64,000 bases of DNA from Pseudomonas sp. MMS21 TM103 (GTDB lineage: Bacteria; Pseudomonadota; Gammaproteobacteria; Pseudomonadales; Pseudomonadaceae): the NCBI RefSeq assembly GCF_022132145.1, contig NZ_JAJISP010000008.1:124001-188000 (forward strand), read 5' to 3'. The notes under the pieces are model-generated. The model was given only the letters and a program-made list of their open reading frames with translations. It was not told the origin of the DNA and ran no database searches. This document shows positions 28,454 through 37,977 of this stretch, piece after piece. The first letter of the stretch is position 1; every line of letters begins with the position of its first letter. Made by a program: the position numbers and the translations under genes.

Positions 28454-29697
28454 GGTCGCTCGCGCCGCAGGGCGGCGCTGCGGGCCGCCTTGGCCTGCTC
28501 ATGGGGCTGCAGCAGGGCGAGCTTCGGCGTGTGCGCGGGGAGCCAGCCGACCCAGGCCGGAAAGTGGCGCAGCAAGTGAAAACCGAGGAACACCAGCGGC
28601 ATTCGCCAGAAGGCCCAGCGTGCCAACTGCGCCTGACTGATCGCCTGGCAATGCTCGCTAGCCAATGCCTGCAGGTGCTCGAACAACTGCCGATTGAAGG
28701 TGCGGTCGCGGATGATCAGGTTGGCCTCCAGGTTCAGCGAGAGGCTCAGCGGATCCAGATTGCTGGAGCCGACTGTGGCCCACTCGTCATCGACCAGGGC
28801 CACCTTGCCGTGCAGCGGCCGGCTGTCGTACTCGAGGATGCGCACGCCGCCGCGCAGCAGGTAGTCGTAGAGGATCCGGGCACTGAAGCGGGCGATCGGC
28901 ATGTCAGGCTGGCCCTGCAGGATCAGCTCGACCCTGACCCCGCGCTGCGCCGCGTGGCGAATCTCGCGCAGCAGCCGGTAGCCGGGAAAGAAGTAAGCGT
29001 TGGCGATCAGCAGGCGCTGGCGCGCGCCGCGGATGGCCTGCAAGTATTGCTGCTCGATATCGATGCGGTGTTGGCGGTTGTCGCGGATCACCAACTGCGC
29101 CTGGCCCGAGCCTGCTCCCGCCTGGTCGGCGGCCTGGCTACCCGGCGTCGCTCTGGCTCGCCGCCGCCAGCCGCGCCGACGTTTGGCGGGCGGCGCCAGC
29201 ATGGTCAGGACGAACTGGCGGATATCGTGCACCACCGGACCTTCGACTTCGACGGCGTAATCCTGCTTGGCCTCGGGACCGTAATCGGCCAGGTGGTCGG
29301 CGGAAAAATTTATCCCGCCGACAAACGCCTGGCGGTCATCGATGACCACCAGTTTGCGGTGCATGCGGCGGAACAGGTTGGTGCGCATGCCGAGCAGACG
29401 GGGCTGTGGGTCGAACATATGCACGCGCACGCCGACCTCGCTCATGGCCGTGACGAACGCGCTGCTGAGGTCGGCCGAGCCGTAGCCATCCACCGTCAAT
29501 TCGACCCGGACCCCGCGTTCGGCTGCGGCAATCAGTTCGCCCTGCAGCTGGCTGCCGACCTTGTCCTCGAAGAGGATGAAGGTTTCGATCAGCACCTCCC
29601 GTTCGGCCGCGCGTATGGCCTCGAACACCCGCGGGAAAAACGCCTCGCCATTGATCAGCAGGCTCAGGCGGTTGCCTGCGCGCCAGGGAAACCTCAT
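28450..29697 (-). CDS. clsB: Cardiolipin synthase B (phospholipase D family)
   Basis: A 415-residue protein with two HKD motifs: HRKLVVIDDRQAFVGGINFS (H113, K115, D120) and a second near residue 290 (HGKVALVDDEWATVGSSNLDP). Two HKDs, the absence of the N-terminal membrane helices of ClsA, and the segment GGINFSADHL place it with ClsB/YbhO, which joins phosphatidylglycerol into cardiolipin. A Lys/Arg-rich linker RRRGWRRRARATPGSQ separates the lobes. It overlaps its neighbours by 4 bases on both sides, so the three genes are translated as one block at the end of the glgA operon. Membrane remodelling under osmotic stress is a plausible reason for the linkage (inference). Confidence 0.93.
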   Translation of the reverse strand: MRFPWRAGNRLSLLINGEAFFPRVFEAIRAAEREVLIETFILFEDKVGSQLQGELIAAAERGVRVELTVDGYGSADLSSAFVTAMSEVGVRVHMFDPQPRLLGMRTNLFRRMHRKLVVIDDRQAFVGGINFSADHLADYGPEAKQDYAVEVEGPVVHDIRQFVLTMLAPPAKRRRGWRRRARATPGSQAADQAGAGSGQAQLVIRDNRQHRIDIEQQYLQAIRGARQRLLIANAYFFPGYRLLREIRHAAQRGVRVELILQGQPDMPIARFSARILYDYLLRGGVRILEYDSRPLHGKVALVDDEWATVGSSNLDPLSLSLNLEANLIIRDRTFNRQLFEHLQALASEHCQAISQAQLARWAFWRMPLVFLGFHLLRHFPAWVGWLPAHTPKLALLQPHEQAKAARSAALRRERP

Positions 29698-30494
29698 AGG
29701 CGGATCTCCACCGCCAGCGGCAGGTGGTCGGACAGGTGCGACCAGGGCCGGGTCGAGAGGATCCGCGGTTCATGACTGCTGGCGTTGCGCACATAGATGC
29801 GGTCCAGGCGCAGCAGCGGCCAGCGCGCCGGATAACTGCGGGCAACCCGGCCATGGGCCCGGGCGAATACTTCGTGCAGCCCGACCTCGCCCTCCAGCAG
29901 GCGGGTGGCGCGCAGCCGCCAGTCGTTGAAGTCTCCGGCCACCACCACCGGCGCCTTGGCCGGCAAGCTGTCGAGCAACTCGCAGAGCAGCTGCAGCTGC
30001 TGCTGGCGGTGCTGTTCGCGCAGACCCAGGTGCACGCAAATGGCGTGCAGCTCGCGTTGCGCGGGCAACTGCAGGACGCAGTGGAGCAGGCCACGGCACT
30101 CCGGTCCGGTGATCGAGATGTCGATGTTGCGCTCGCGGATGATCGGGTACTTCGACAGCAGGGCGTTGCCGTGATCGCCATCCGGGTAGACCGCATTGCG
30201 CCCGTAGGCGAAGTCGCTCCACATGCTGTCGGCGAGAAATTCGTATTGCGGCGTCGGCGGCCAGTTGAGAAAGCGCCGCGAGTGGCGTTCATGGGTTCCC
30301 AGCACCTCTTGCAGGAACACCACTTCCGCCGAGACGTTGCGCACCGCATCGCGCAGTTCGTGGAGGATGAAGCGGCGGTTGAACACCGTGAAGCCCTTGT
30401 GCGTATTCACCGTCAAGATTCGCAGGCTGTGTACCGGCCCGGCGTGCTCCAGCCGGCGCCCGTCGCTGTCTTGCCTTGCGTTATCGGTATTCAC
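29694..30494 (-). CDS. YbhP-like endonuclease/exonuclease/phosphatase family hydrolase
   Basis: A 266-residue EEP-fold metal-dependent phosphodiesterase. Family motifs are LRILTVNTHKGF, VVFLQEVLG (metal-binding Glu), HAICVHLGLRE, VVAGDFNDWR and the C-terminal SDHLPLAVEI (catalytic Asp-His). There is no signal peptide, so it is probably cytoplasmic, unlike sphingomyelinases. The family includes nucleases and lipid or inositol phosphatases; the substrate here is unknown. It overlaps clsB by 4 bases and follows glgX by 17. As in E. coli it accompanies cardiolipin synthase, so a lipid phosphodiester is a reasonable candidate substrate. Confidence 0.85.
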   Translation of the reverse strand: MNTDNARQDSDGRRLEHAGPVHSLRILTVNTHKGFTVFNRRFILHELRDAVRNVSAEVVFLQEVLGTHERHSRRFLNWPPTPQYEFLADSMWSDFAYGRNAVYPDGDHGNALLSKYPIIRERNIDISITGPECRGLLHCVLQLPAQRELHAICVHLGLREQHRQQQLQLLCELLDSLPAKAPVVVAGDFNDWRLRATRLLEGEVGLHEVFARAHGRVARSYPARWPLLRLDRIYVRNASSHEPRILSTRPWSHLSDHLPLAVEIRL

Positions 30495-30511
30495 ATGCCT
30501 GCTCCTGCCTT

Positions 30512-32671
30512 TCAGTCCGTGGAGCGGTTCAGTTCGAACAGCAACAGCGTCCGATCGCCGACCTCGTAATCCCGGTCAAAGGCGAAGACTTCGCGGTCGC
30601 CGTCGACCCGCGTCGTATCGAGCAGGCGGCGCCAGCCATTACCCTGGGGCACCTCCGGCAGACGGAAGTCGATCGGCTGGAAATGCGCATTGACGATCAG
30701 CAGCAGGGTGCTGTCCGAACCGCTGCGGCGGATGCCGGTGGGTTGCGCGCGGCCGTCGAGGAGCATGCCCAGGCAGCGGCCCTGGCCATCGTGCCACTGC
30801 TCGATGCTCATCTCCTCGCCGCTGGGCGCCAGCCAGGCCACGTCCTTGACCCCCAGTTCTTCATTGTAGGCGCCGATCAGGTAGCGGCCGCGGCGCAGGA
30901 TCGGGTAGGCCAGGCGCAGCTTGATCGCCTGGCGCACGAACAGCAGCAGGGCCGCGCCGTCCTCGTCCAGCGCCCAGTCGATCCAGCCAATCTCGCTGTC
31001 CTGGCAATAGGCATTGTTGTTGCCATGCTGGGTACGGGCGAATTCGTCGCCGGCGAGCAGCATCGGCGTGCCCTGGGAGAACAGCAGGGTGGCCATGAAG
31101 TTGTACATCTGGCGCAGGCGCAGCGCACGGATCTGCGGGTCGTCGGTCGGGCCCTCGACACCATGGTTCCAGGACAGGTTGTTGTCGGTACCGTCCTGGT
31201 TGTTCTCCTGGTTGGCCTCGTTGTGCTTGTCGTTGTAGGACACCAGGTCGTGCAGGGTGAAACCATCGTGGGCGGTGACAAAGTTGACCGAGCTGTGGGG
31301 CCGCCGCCCGCGCCGGTCGAACAGGTCGCCGGAGGCGGTCAGGCGCTTGGCGAAGTCGGCGAGCTGGTTGTCGTCGCCTTTCCAGAAGGCGCGCACGGTG
31401 TCGCGGAAGCGGTCGTTCCATTCCGCCCAGCCGGGCGGGAAGCCGCCGAGCTGGTAACCGCCGGGGCCGCAGTCCCAAGGTTCGGCGATCAGCTTGACCT
31501 GGCTCAGCAGCGGATCCTGGCGGCAGGCGACGAGAAAGCCATGACGTTCGTCGAAGCCCTGCGGCTCGCGGCCGAGGATGGTCGCCAGGTCGAAGCGGAA
31601 GCCATCCACGTGCATCTCCGCAACCCAGTAGCGCAGCGAGTCGGTGACCATCTGCAGGACCCGTGGGTGGCTGAGGTCGAGGGTATTGCCGGTGCCGGAA
31701 TCGTTGACGTAGAAGCGCTGGTCGTCGGCCTGCAGGCGGTAGTAGCTGAGGTTGTCGATACCGCGCATCGACAGGGTCGGCCCCAGTTCGTTGCCTTCGG
31801 CGGTGTGGTTGTAGACCACGTCGAGGATCACCTCGAGTCCGGCATGGTGCAGGTGCGCGACCATCTCCTTGAATTCGTTGACCTTGCCGCTGGCTAGGTA
31901 GCGCGGGTGCGGGGCGAAGAAGGCCAGGGTGTTGTAGCCCCAATAGTTGCTCAGCTCCTTGTTCAGCAGGTGCTGGTCGTTGACGAAGGCGCACACCGGC
32001 AGCAGTTCGACCGCGGAGACGCCGAGCTCGCGCAGGTGCTGCAGGACCGCCTCGACACTCAGGCCGGCAAAGCTGCCGCGCAGCCCATCGGGTACCTGCG
32101 GATGGCGCATGGTGTAGCCGCGCACATGGGTCTCGTAGAGGATGGTGCGATCCCAGGGTAGCTGCAGGCGACGATCGCGGCCCCAGGTGAAGGCAGGGTC
32201 GATGACCTTGCTCTTGGGCACGAAGGGGGCGCTGTCGCGCTGGTCGAAGCTGAGGTCGGCATCCTGCGAGCCGAGGATGTAGCCGAACAGGGCTTCCGAC
32301 CAGCGCAGCTCGCCCAGCAGCTGTTTGGCATAGGGGTCGATCAGCAGCTTGTGGGGGTTGAACCTCAAGCCCACGTCCGGGGCATAGGGGCCGTGCACGC
32401 GGTAACCATAGATCTGCCCGGGATGGGCATCGGGGAGATAGCCGTGCCAGATCTCGTCGGTGTATTCCGGCAGCTGGATACGCTCCAGCTCGACCTGACC
32501 GCTGTCATCGAACAGGCACAACTCGACCATATGGGCATGGGCGGAAAACAGCGCGAAGTTGACGCCCAGGCCATCCCAGGTGGCGCCGAGGGGGAAGGGC
32601 AAGCCCTCGCGAATCCGCGACGGAATCATCACCTGCGGCGCCTGCGACGTTTTCTTCTGCCTGCTTTGCAT
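30512..32671 (-). CDS. glgX: Glycogen debranching enzyme (isoamylase type)
   Basis: A 719-residue GH13_11 enzyme that hydrolyses alpha-1,6 branches of glycogen or limit dextrin, freeing maltooligosaccharides for TreY and MalQ. An N-terminal CBM48 (PFPLGATWDGLGVNFALFSAHA) precedes the barrel with DGFRFDLATILGR (nucleophile Asp), LIAEPWDCGPGGYQ (acid Glu) and FVTAHDGFTLHDLVSYN. ATG 32671 is chosen because AGGAGGTCAG lies directly in front; the frame extends 29 residues further, but that part is not conserved-looking. It is the middle gene of the minus-strand operon, 17 bases before the EEP hydrolase. Confidence 0.95.
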   Translation of the reverse strand: MQSRQKKTSQAPQVMIPSRIREGLPFPLGATWDGLGVNFALFSAHAHMVELCLFDDSGQVELERIQLPEYTDEIWHGYLPDAHPGQIYGYRVHGPYAPDVGLRFNPHKLLIDPYAKQLLGELRWSEALFGYILGSQDADLSFDQRDSAPFVPKSKVIDPAFTWGRDRRLQLPWDRTILYETHVRGYTMRHPQVPDGLRGSFAGLSVEAVLQHLRELGVSAVELLPVCAFVNDQHLLNKELSNYWGYNTLAFFAPHPRYLASGKVNEFKEMVAHLHHAGLEVILDVVYNHTAEGNELGPTLSMRGIDNLSYYRLQADDQRFYVNDSGTGNTLDLSHPRVLQMVTDSLRYWVAEMHVDGFRFDLATILGREPQGFDERHGFLVACRQDPLLSQVKLIAEPWDCGPGGYQLGGFPPGWAEWNDRFRDTVRAFWKGDDNQLADFAKRLTASGDLFDRRGRRPHSSVNFVTAHDGFTLHDLVSYNDKHNEANQENNQDGTDNNLSWNHGVEGPTDDPQIRALRLRQMYNFMATLLFSQGTPMLLAGDEFARTQHGNNNAYCQDSEIGWIDWALDEDGAALLLFVRQAIKLRLAYPILRRGRYLIGAYNEELGVKDVAWLAPSGEEMSIEQWHDGQGRCLGMLLDGRAQPTGIRRSGSDSTLLLIVNAHFQPIDFRLPEVPQGNGWRRLLDTTRVDGDREVFAFDRDYEVGDRTLLLFELNRSTD

Positions 32672-32850
32672 CTGACCTCCTGGGAGCTCGCCGGGACGAG
32701 GGGCACTCCGGTTGTGGGCCGCACCTTGCGACGGACGGCCACTGCCGGCCATGAACAACTAGCGCAGAAAAGGCATTTCCTGCCTTTCCCGCAGGGCCTC
32801 TGTCGCCGCGCCGCGCTTTTCACGCTGCTCGGCGGGACCTGGAGCGCGTC

Positions 32851-33090
32851 TCAGGTGTCGGCCTTGCCAGTGCTCCGCGGTTTTTTCAGGACGCTGGCCT
32901 TGGCCGGCGTCGCCTTGCTTCTGGCCTTGCTCGCGGGGGGCGGCCTTGCGCCCAGGGCCTCGGCTTCGACCAGTTGCCGGGCCATTTCCCAGTGCCGCTG
33001 CGCCTGTCCCTGGGGGCAGCCTTCGGTCAGCCAGATCTGATAGGCGTATTCACGGATCTGCTGCTCGTCAATCTTCACTTCGGTGCTCAT
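32851..33090 (-). CDS. DUF2934 small protein
   Basis: A 79-residue protein with MSTEVKIDEQQIREYAYQIW and GCPQGQAQRHWEMARQLVEAE, the compact helical DUF2934 domain, followed by a Lys/Ala/Pro-rich basic tail (ASKARSKATPAKASVLKK). ATG 33090 has GAGGAG in front and lies inside the end of treY (23-base overlap). A longer frame to 33207 is only a shadow of treY. DUF2934 genes often sit in trehalose/glycogen blocks in pseudomonads. Function is unknown; the basic tail suggests nucleic-acid or polyanion binding. 179 bases separate it from glgX. Confidence 0.8.
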   Translation of the reverse strand: MSTEVKIDEQQIREYAYQIWLTEGCPQGQAQRHWEMARQLVEAEALGARPPPASKARSKATPAKASVLKKPRSTGKADT

Positions 33091-35902
33091 CAGTTGGCTC
33101 CTCGGTGGTGGGGGCGGGGGAACACAACACGCAGAAGGGCAAATCTGCCAGGGCCTGCGCCAGCGGCAGTTGATCCTGGCCGCGGCCAATGCCCGGGGCG
33201 GCGGCAAACAGGCCGATCCAGGGTTGCCCGGCGAGCGCGGTCGGCAGCCTGACCCGGGTGTCGCCCCACTTGTCGGCCGGGATCAGGGGCAGTCTGGCGT
33301 CGCCGAGCAGGGCGCTGGCCAGGCGCGGCACTATCACCAGCAGCCGTTCGCCGGCGTGCACGCGGGCGAAGGCCAGCACCCGCTCGGCCTGGCTGCCGGT
33401 CACCGCCAGCGGCAGGTAACGGCCGCTGGCGAACAGCGCCGGATGTTGCAGGCGCAGGGCCAGGGTATGGGCGATCAGCCACTGCTTGATGCGGCCGTCA
33501 CGCCAGTCCGCCAGCAGTTGCCGCGGCGCGGCGCCGTGAGCCAGTGCGCGCTGGCGGGCGGCGAAGTCCACAGGCCGGCGGTTGTCTGGATCGACCAGGC
33601 TGAAGTCCCAGAATTCGCTGCCCTGGTAGAGATCCGGTACGCCCGGAGTGGTCATCCGCAGCAGGGCCTGGACCAGGCCATTAAGCGCCCCGGCCGGGGC
33701 GATCGCGTTCGCCGCGGCGGCGAACTCGGCACGCAGGCCGGCCTGTCGCGGATCGCTCAGCAGGCCCTGCAGATAGGCGCGGCAGGCGTTTTCATAGTCC
33801 AGGTTCGGCGTGGTCCAGCTGCTGCGCAGCTTGGCTTCGCGCAAGGCCTTGAGCTGCCACTCGGCAGCCCGTTCGGCATAGTGCCGCAGCCCCTCGGCGT
33901 CATCGGCAGCGAGCGCCAGCGGCCAGCTGCCGAGCAGGGTCTGGAACAGCATCAGCTCGTCGCCCGGCGAGGGCGCAGGGCCATCGGCCAGATGCTGGCG
34001 CAGCGGCGCGGCCAGGGCCAGCCAACGCCGCACCTGGGCGGCGAACCAGGGGCCGCGCTCGCTAAGGACGGCCAGCCGCGCGCGGGTGTCCTCGCCGCGC
34101 TTATGGTCATGGCTGGCGGTGCACAGCAGGCCGCGCGGGAAGCGCTGCTGGCGGATCCGGCAGGCGTCGTGGAAGGCCTGCGGCGGTGCACTGAAGCGCT
34201 GCGGGTCGAAGCCGACGTCGTTGCGCGAGAGCAGCCGTGCCGAGCGATAGCCGGCGGTGTCCTCCAGCGCCTTGGCCGCCGTCGGCGAGGTCAGCTGCTG
34301 GAAGCGTACGCAGGCGAGTTTTCGGGCCTTGCGCAGGGGGCCGGGCGGCACCTGGCGCAAGGGCTGGCCGCCGAGCCAGCGCTGCAGGTGGTCGAGCAGC
34401 GGCCAGTCGCTTTCGCCGAGGGTGCTGCGCGCGCCCTGCAGCGCCTGCTGGAAGAACGGCTGGTCTTCGGCGCGGCGGCCACAGGCATTGATATAGGTGC
34501 GATAAACCGGGAAATGCACGATCAGCTCGAGCAGCGCCCGGCGAATCGTGCCGAGGGTCAGGTCGCGGCTCATCAAGTCGCCGCGGGCGACCTGCAGCAG
34601 GGCCTGGGCGACGGTTTCGAAGTCGCCGGCCAGGGGGCCGGTGAGTATCGCCCGACGGGCCTGGCGCAGCTCCTCGAGAAAGTCCGCCGGGCGCCCGCTG
34701 AGTTCGCTCCAGAGCGCGCCGAGCGGCGCCTCGCCGGCCGGGTCGTGCTGCAGTAGGGAGACCTGGTTCATGAAGTCGTAGCCGGTGCTGCCGTCCACCA
34801 GCCAGTCGCCTGGCAGTTGCTCGCCCTGGCCGAGGATCTTCTCCACGTAGATCGGCAAGTGGCCCAGCGCCGCGGTTTCCGGGCGCGCCCCGAGCAGGCG
34901 CGCGCTGCGTCGGCGCAGGCGCCGGCAGTAGCCGCGCGGATCGGCCAGGCCATCGATGTGGTCGATGCGCAGGCCGTCGACCAGGCCGTTGGCGATCAGT
35001 TCGAAGATCTTGCCATGGGTCCGCTCGAACACCCGCGAGCGTTCGACCCGCAGGCCGCCGAGTTCGTTGATGTCGAAGAAGCGTCGCCAGTTGATGTCGT
35101 CGGCGGCCGTGCGCCAACTGGCCAGGCGATAGTGTTGGCGCTCGAGCAGGCGGTGCAGGCGCGCAAATCCGGCCTCGCTGCGTGAGTCGTAGCGGCCGAG
35201 CATGGCCTCCAGAGCCTGGCGAATCGGCGCCTGCTCGGCCAGTCGTGCCAGTTCGGCCTTGAGATCGACGGCCGCCTGCCGCGCACCGGCCTGACTGGCG
35301 AGCGCGGCGAATCGTGGCGCCAACGCTTGCAACGCCGGATGCTCGGCGGCTTCGAGGAGTTCGGCATAGCTGGCCGGGTCGAGCGGGAAGTGGTGCTCAT
35401 GGTGTTCAACCTGGAAGCAGCCACGCGCGGCGACGAAACGCAGGGGCAGCTCGCCGGCCTGCAGCATCTCGCCGTAGTCGCTGCGCAGGAAGGGCACCAG
35501 CAGCTGGCCCTTGAGCAGCGGGTCGGGGGAGTGCCATTCGATATCGAAGAAGTTCGCATAGGGGCTGCGCTGGCCCCACTCCAGCACGTCCAGCCACCAG
35601 GGGTTGGCCGCACCGCCCACCGCCATATGGTTGGAGACGATGTCGAGAATCAGGCCCATGTCCCGCCGCCGCAGCGCCGCGACCAGGCGGCGCAGGGCCG
35701 GCTCGCCGCCCAGTTCGGGGTTGATCGTGCTCGGGTCGACCACGTCGTAGCAGTGCCGGGAGCCGGGACGAGCGCTGAGCAGGGGCGAGGCATACAGGTG
35801 ACTGATGCCGAGTTCGGCGAAGTAGTCGACCAGCGCAGCAGCATCGTCCAGGGTGAACCCATGGTGGAACTGCAGGCGCAGGGTCGCGCTGAGCGGCTTC
35901 AT
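33068..35902 (-). CDS. treY: Maltooligosyltrehalose synthase
   Basis: A 944-residue GH13_26 enzyme that rearranges the reducing-end alpha-1,4 bond of maltooligosaccharides to alpha-1,1, giving maltooligosyltrehalose. The opening LRLQFHHGFTLDDAAALVDYFAELGISHLYASP is characteristic. VDGLRIDHIDGLADPRGYC carries the nucleophile Asp, IYVEKILGQGEQLP the acid Glu, and TASHDHKRGEDTRARLAVLSE the third acidic residue and the signature of this family. It overlaps malQ by 4 bases at its start and the DUF2934 gene at its end. TreZ, two genes upstream, releases trehalose from its product. Confidence 0.95.
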   Translation of the reverse strand: MKPLSATLRLQFHHGFTLDDAAALVDYFAELGISHLYASPLLSARPGSRHCYDVVDPSTINPELGGEPALRRLVAALRRRDMGLILDIVSNHMAVGGAANPWWLDVLEWGQRSPYANFFDIEWHSPDPLLKGQLLVPFLRSDYGEMLQAGELPLRFVAARGCFQVEHHEHHFPLDPASYAELLEAAEHPALQALAPRFAALASQAGARQAAVDLKAELARLAEQAPIRQALEAMLGRYDSRSEAGFARLHRLLERQHYRLASWRTAADDINWRRFFDINELGGLRVERSRVFERTHGKIFELIANGLVDGLRIDHIDGLADPRGYCRRLRRRSARLLGARPETAALGHLPIYVEKILGQGEQLPGDWLVDGSTGYDFMNQVSLLQHDPAGEAPLGALWSELSGRPADFLEELRQARRAILTGPLAGDFETVAQALLQVARGDLMSRDLTLGTIRRALLELIVHFPVYRTYINACGRRAEDQPFFQQALQGARSTLGESDWPLLDHLQRWLGGQPLRQVPPGPLRKARKLACVRFQQLTSPTAAKALEDTAGYRSARLLSRNDVGFDPQRFSAPPQAFHDACRIRQQRFPRGLLCTASHDHKRGEDTRARLAVLSERGPWFAAQVRRWLALAAPLRQHLADGPAPSPGDELMLFQTLLGSWPLALAADDAEGLRHYAERAAEWQLKALREAKLRSSWTTPNLDYENACRAYLQGLLSDPRQAGLRAEFAAAANAIAPAGALNGLVQALLRMTTPGVPDLYQGSEFWDFSLVDPDNRRPVDFAARQRALAHGAAPRQLLADWRDGRIKQWLIAHTLALRLQHPALFASGRYLPLAVTGSQAERVLAFARVHAGERLLVIVPRLASALLGDARLPLIPADKWGDTRVRLPTALAGQPWIGLFAAAPGIGRGQDQLPLAQALADLPFCVLCSPAPTTEEPTDEHRSED

Positions 35903-37977
35903 GGGGGCTCCTGCGGCTGCCGTCGCGCCCGCGCCAGCAGCTGCAGGCGGTGCCTGGCCAGCTTGCCGTCGAGCAGGTGCGCGCTGTCGCCGTGCCAGCG
36001 CCGTCGCCAGTTGGGGTGTTGGTCGAAGGTGCCGGGCAGGTTGGCCTGCTGCTCCAGACCGAGGACATCCTCCATCGGCAGCAGCACCAACGGCGCCGGG
36101 GTGTGGGCGAGGAAGACGATGCTCGCGTCGAGCACCTGAGCGCTGGTCGGCGGCTCGTCCAGTGGCATCCCGGCATCCGTGGCCAGGGTCGCATACAGGC
36201 CCTCCCGCTCGCGCTCGCGGCTCTCGCGCGCGGCGGCCAGGGCCGGCGCGTCGAGCAGGCCGAGGCGCTCGCGCCAGTCGAGATCACGGCCCAGCCACCA
36301 GCCGCTCAGGGTCGGTAGGTCGTGGGTGCTGGTGGTGGCCAGGGCATCGGCCGGCCAGGTGGCCGCTGGCGCGAAGTTGTGCAGCTGATCCTGTTCGAAC
36401 AGCAGCACGCGCATGCCGAGGCCGCCGCGGGCGGCCAGCTCCGCGCTGAAGCCTGCGGGCACCGTGCCGAGATCCTCGCCGAGGATCAGCGCCTGATGCC
36501 GCCAGGACTCCAAGGCCAGCAAGCGCAGCAGGTCGTGGAGCGGATAGCGCAGGTAGGCGCCATCCGCGGGGTCGGCGCCCAGGGGAATAACCCACAGGCG
36601 CTCGAGGCCCATCACATGGTCGATACGCAGGCCGCCGGCATGGGCCAGGTTGGCCCGCAGCATCTCTATGAAGGCGCGATAACCATGGCGGTGCAGGCCG
36701 CGCGGGGAGAACGCCGAGAGGCCCCAGTTCTGGCCGCTACGGTTGAGAATGTCCGGTGGTGCGCCGACGCGCAGGGTCGAGAGCAACTCGGCCTGGCGGC
36801 TCCAGGCCTGGCTGCCGCCGACATCGGCACCGACCGCCAGGTCGTTGATCAGGCCGATGCGCATGCCGGCGCTGCGTGCGGCCTGCTGGACCTGCGCCAG
36901 GCAACGGCTGATCAGCCATTGGGCGAAGGCGTGAAAGCTGACCTCGTCGGCGTGTTCGGCGGCGAACCGCGCCACCGCCGGGCTCGCCGGATGGTGAAAT
37001 TGCGCCGGCCAGCAGTGCCAGTCGCACGGCTCGTCATCGCGGGTATGCAAGCCATGCAGGGCTTCGAAGCGGCAATGATTTTCCAGCGCTTCGGCGCCGT
37101 CCCGGCGGAAGTCGAGAAAGTCTTCGCGGAGCGGGTGATCGCCGCTGACGAAGTCGCGGAACAGGCGGCGCAACAGGCGCAGCTTGGCCCGGGCGGCGGC
37201 AGGCCAATCGAGCAGTTCGAGGTGCTCCAGGCGCACCAGCTCGGGGCCCAGGCCTTCGGCGTCTATCGCCCGGCGCAGCGGTTCCTCGCCGAGCAGGCTG
37301 GCGGGCGCGGCATGCAGGATGTTGAAGAACAGCCGGCTGGAGGGGGAGTAGGGACTGAAGCGCCGGGTATCGGCGCTGAACATGGCATGCACCGGGCTGA
37401 TCGCCACGGCATCGGCGCCGCGCGCCGCAGCGGTGCGGACCAGCTGTTGCAGGGCCTGGGTATCGCCGATACCCCCGTCGCCGGTACGCCGCAGGGCATA
37501 CAGTTGCACGCCCAGTCCCCAGCTGCTCGGCCTGGCGCTGCCGGTCAGGTCGCCAAGGGTGGTGCCTTGGGCCGGCGCCACGGCCAGGGTCAGCTGCTGG
37601 TCGCCGATGCACAGTTGCTGATAGCCGATTGCGTCGAGGCCGTTCAGCCGGCCGGCCTGGTCCAGATGGCCGGCGTGACGGCTGCCATCCTCATGCAGCA
37701 GCTCGAACGGCGTGCCGGCGGGAAAGCGCGCGGAGAGATCCAGCGGCGTGCCGGCATCCAGGGTCAGCAACGGCGGCAGGCTGATCTGGTCGGCGTCCTG
37801 CTGCAGCTGGGCGAGGCTCTCCTCGATCTGCGCCGGGCTCTCGGCAGGCAGCTCCAGTTCGGCCAGGATCCGCCGCAGCACGGCTGGCGTCACGCGTTGC
37901 GCGCGCCGATCGGCATCCACCCAGTCGACGACCAGGCCGGCGGCCCCGGCCAGGGCCAGCAAGCGTTTATCCGTCAT
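35899..37977 (-). CDS. malQ: 4-alpha-glucanotransferase (amylomaltase)
   Basis: A 692-residue GH77 enzyme that transfers glucan segments between maltooligosaccharides and so rebuilds chains long enough for TreY. Motifs are GGLRIDHVMGLERLWVIP (nucleophile Asp), LILGEDLGTVPAGF (acid Glu) and TTSTHDLPTLSGWWLG (third Asp). The N-terminal ~130 residues form the extra domain usual in the longer bacterial MalQ. It overlaps treZ by 11 bases upstream and treY by 4 downstream, which implies tight translational linkage inside the trehalose operon. Confidence 0.95.
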   Translation of the reverse strand: MTDKRLLALAGAAGLVVDWVDADRRAQRVTPAVLRRILAELELPAESPAQIEESLAQLQQDADQISLPPLLTLDAGTPLDLSARFPAGTPFELLHEDGSRHAGHLDQAGRLNGLDAIGYQQLCIGDQQLTLAVAPAQGTTLGDLTGSARPSSWGLGVQLYALRRTGDGGIGDTQALQQLVRTAAARGADAVAISPVHAMFSADTRRFSPYSPSSRLFFNILHAAPASLLGEEPLRRAIDAEGLGPELVRLEHLELLDWPAAARAKLRLLRRLFRDFVSGDHPLREDFLDFRRDGAEALENHCRFEALHGLHTRDDEPCDWHCWPAQFHHPASPAVARFAAEHADEVSFHAFAQWLISRCLAQVQQAARSAGMRIGLINDLAVGADVGGSQAWSRQAELLSTLRVGAPPDILNRSGQNWGLSAFSPRGLHRHGYRAFIEMLRANLAHAGGLRIDHVMGLERLWVIPLGADPADGAYLRYPLHDLLRLLALESWRHQALILGEDLGTVPAGFSAELAARGGLGMRVLLFEQDQLHNFAPAATWPADALATTSTHDLPTLSGWWLGRDLDWRERLGLLDAPALAAARESREREREGLYATLATDAGMPLDEPPTSAQVLDASIVFLAHTPAPLVLLPMEDVLGLEQQANLPGTFDQHPNWRRRWHGDSAHLLDGKLARHRLQLLARARRQPQEPP

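Noticed and set aside
25296..28502. 1068-codon minus-strand frame spanning glgB and the YbhN-like gene
   Set aside because: It is long only because of GC bias. It crosses two real genes, and its sequence is Pro/Arg/Ala-rich without any domain.
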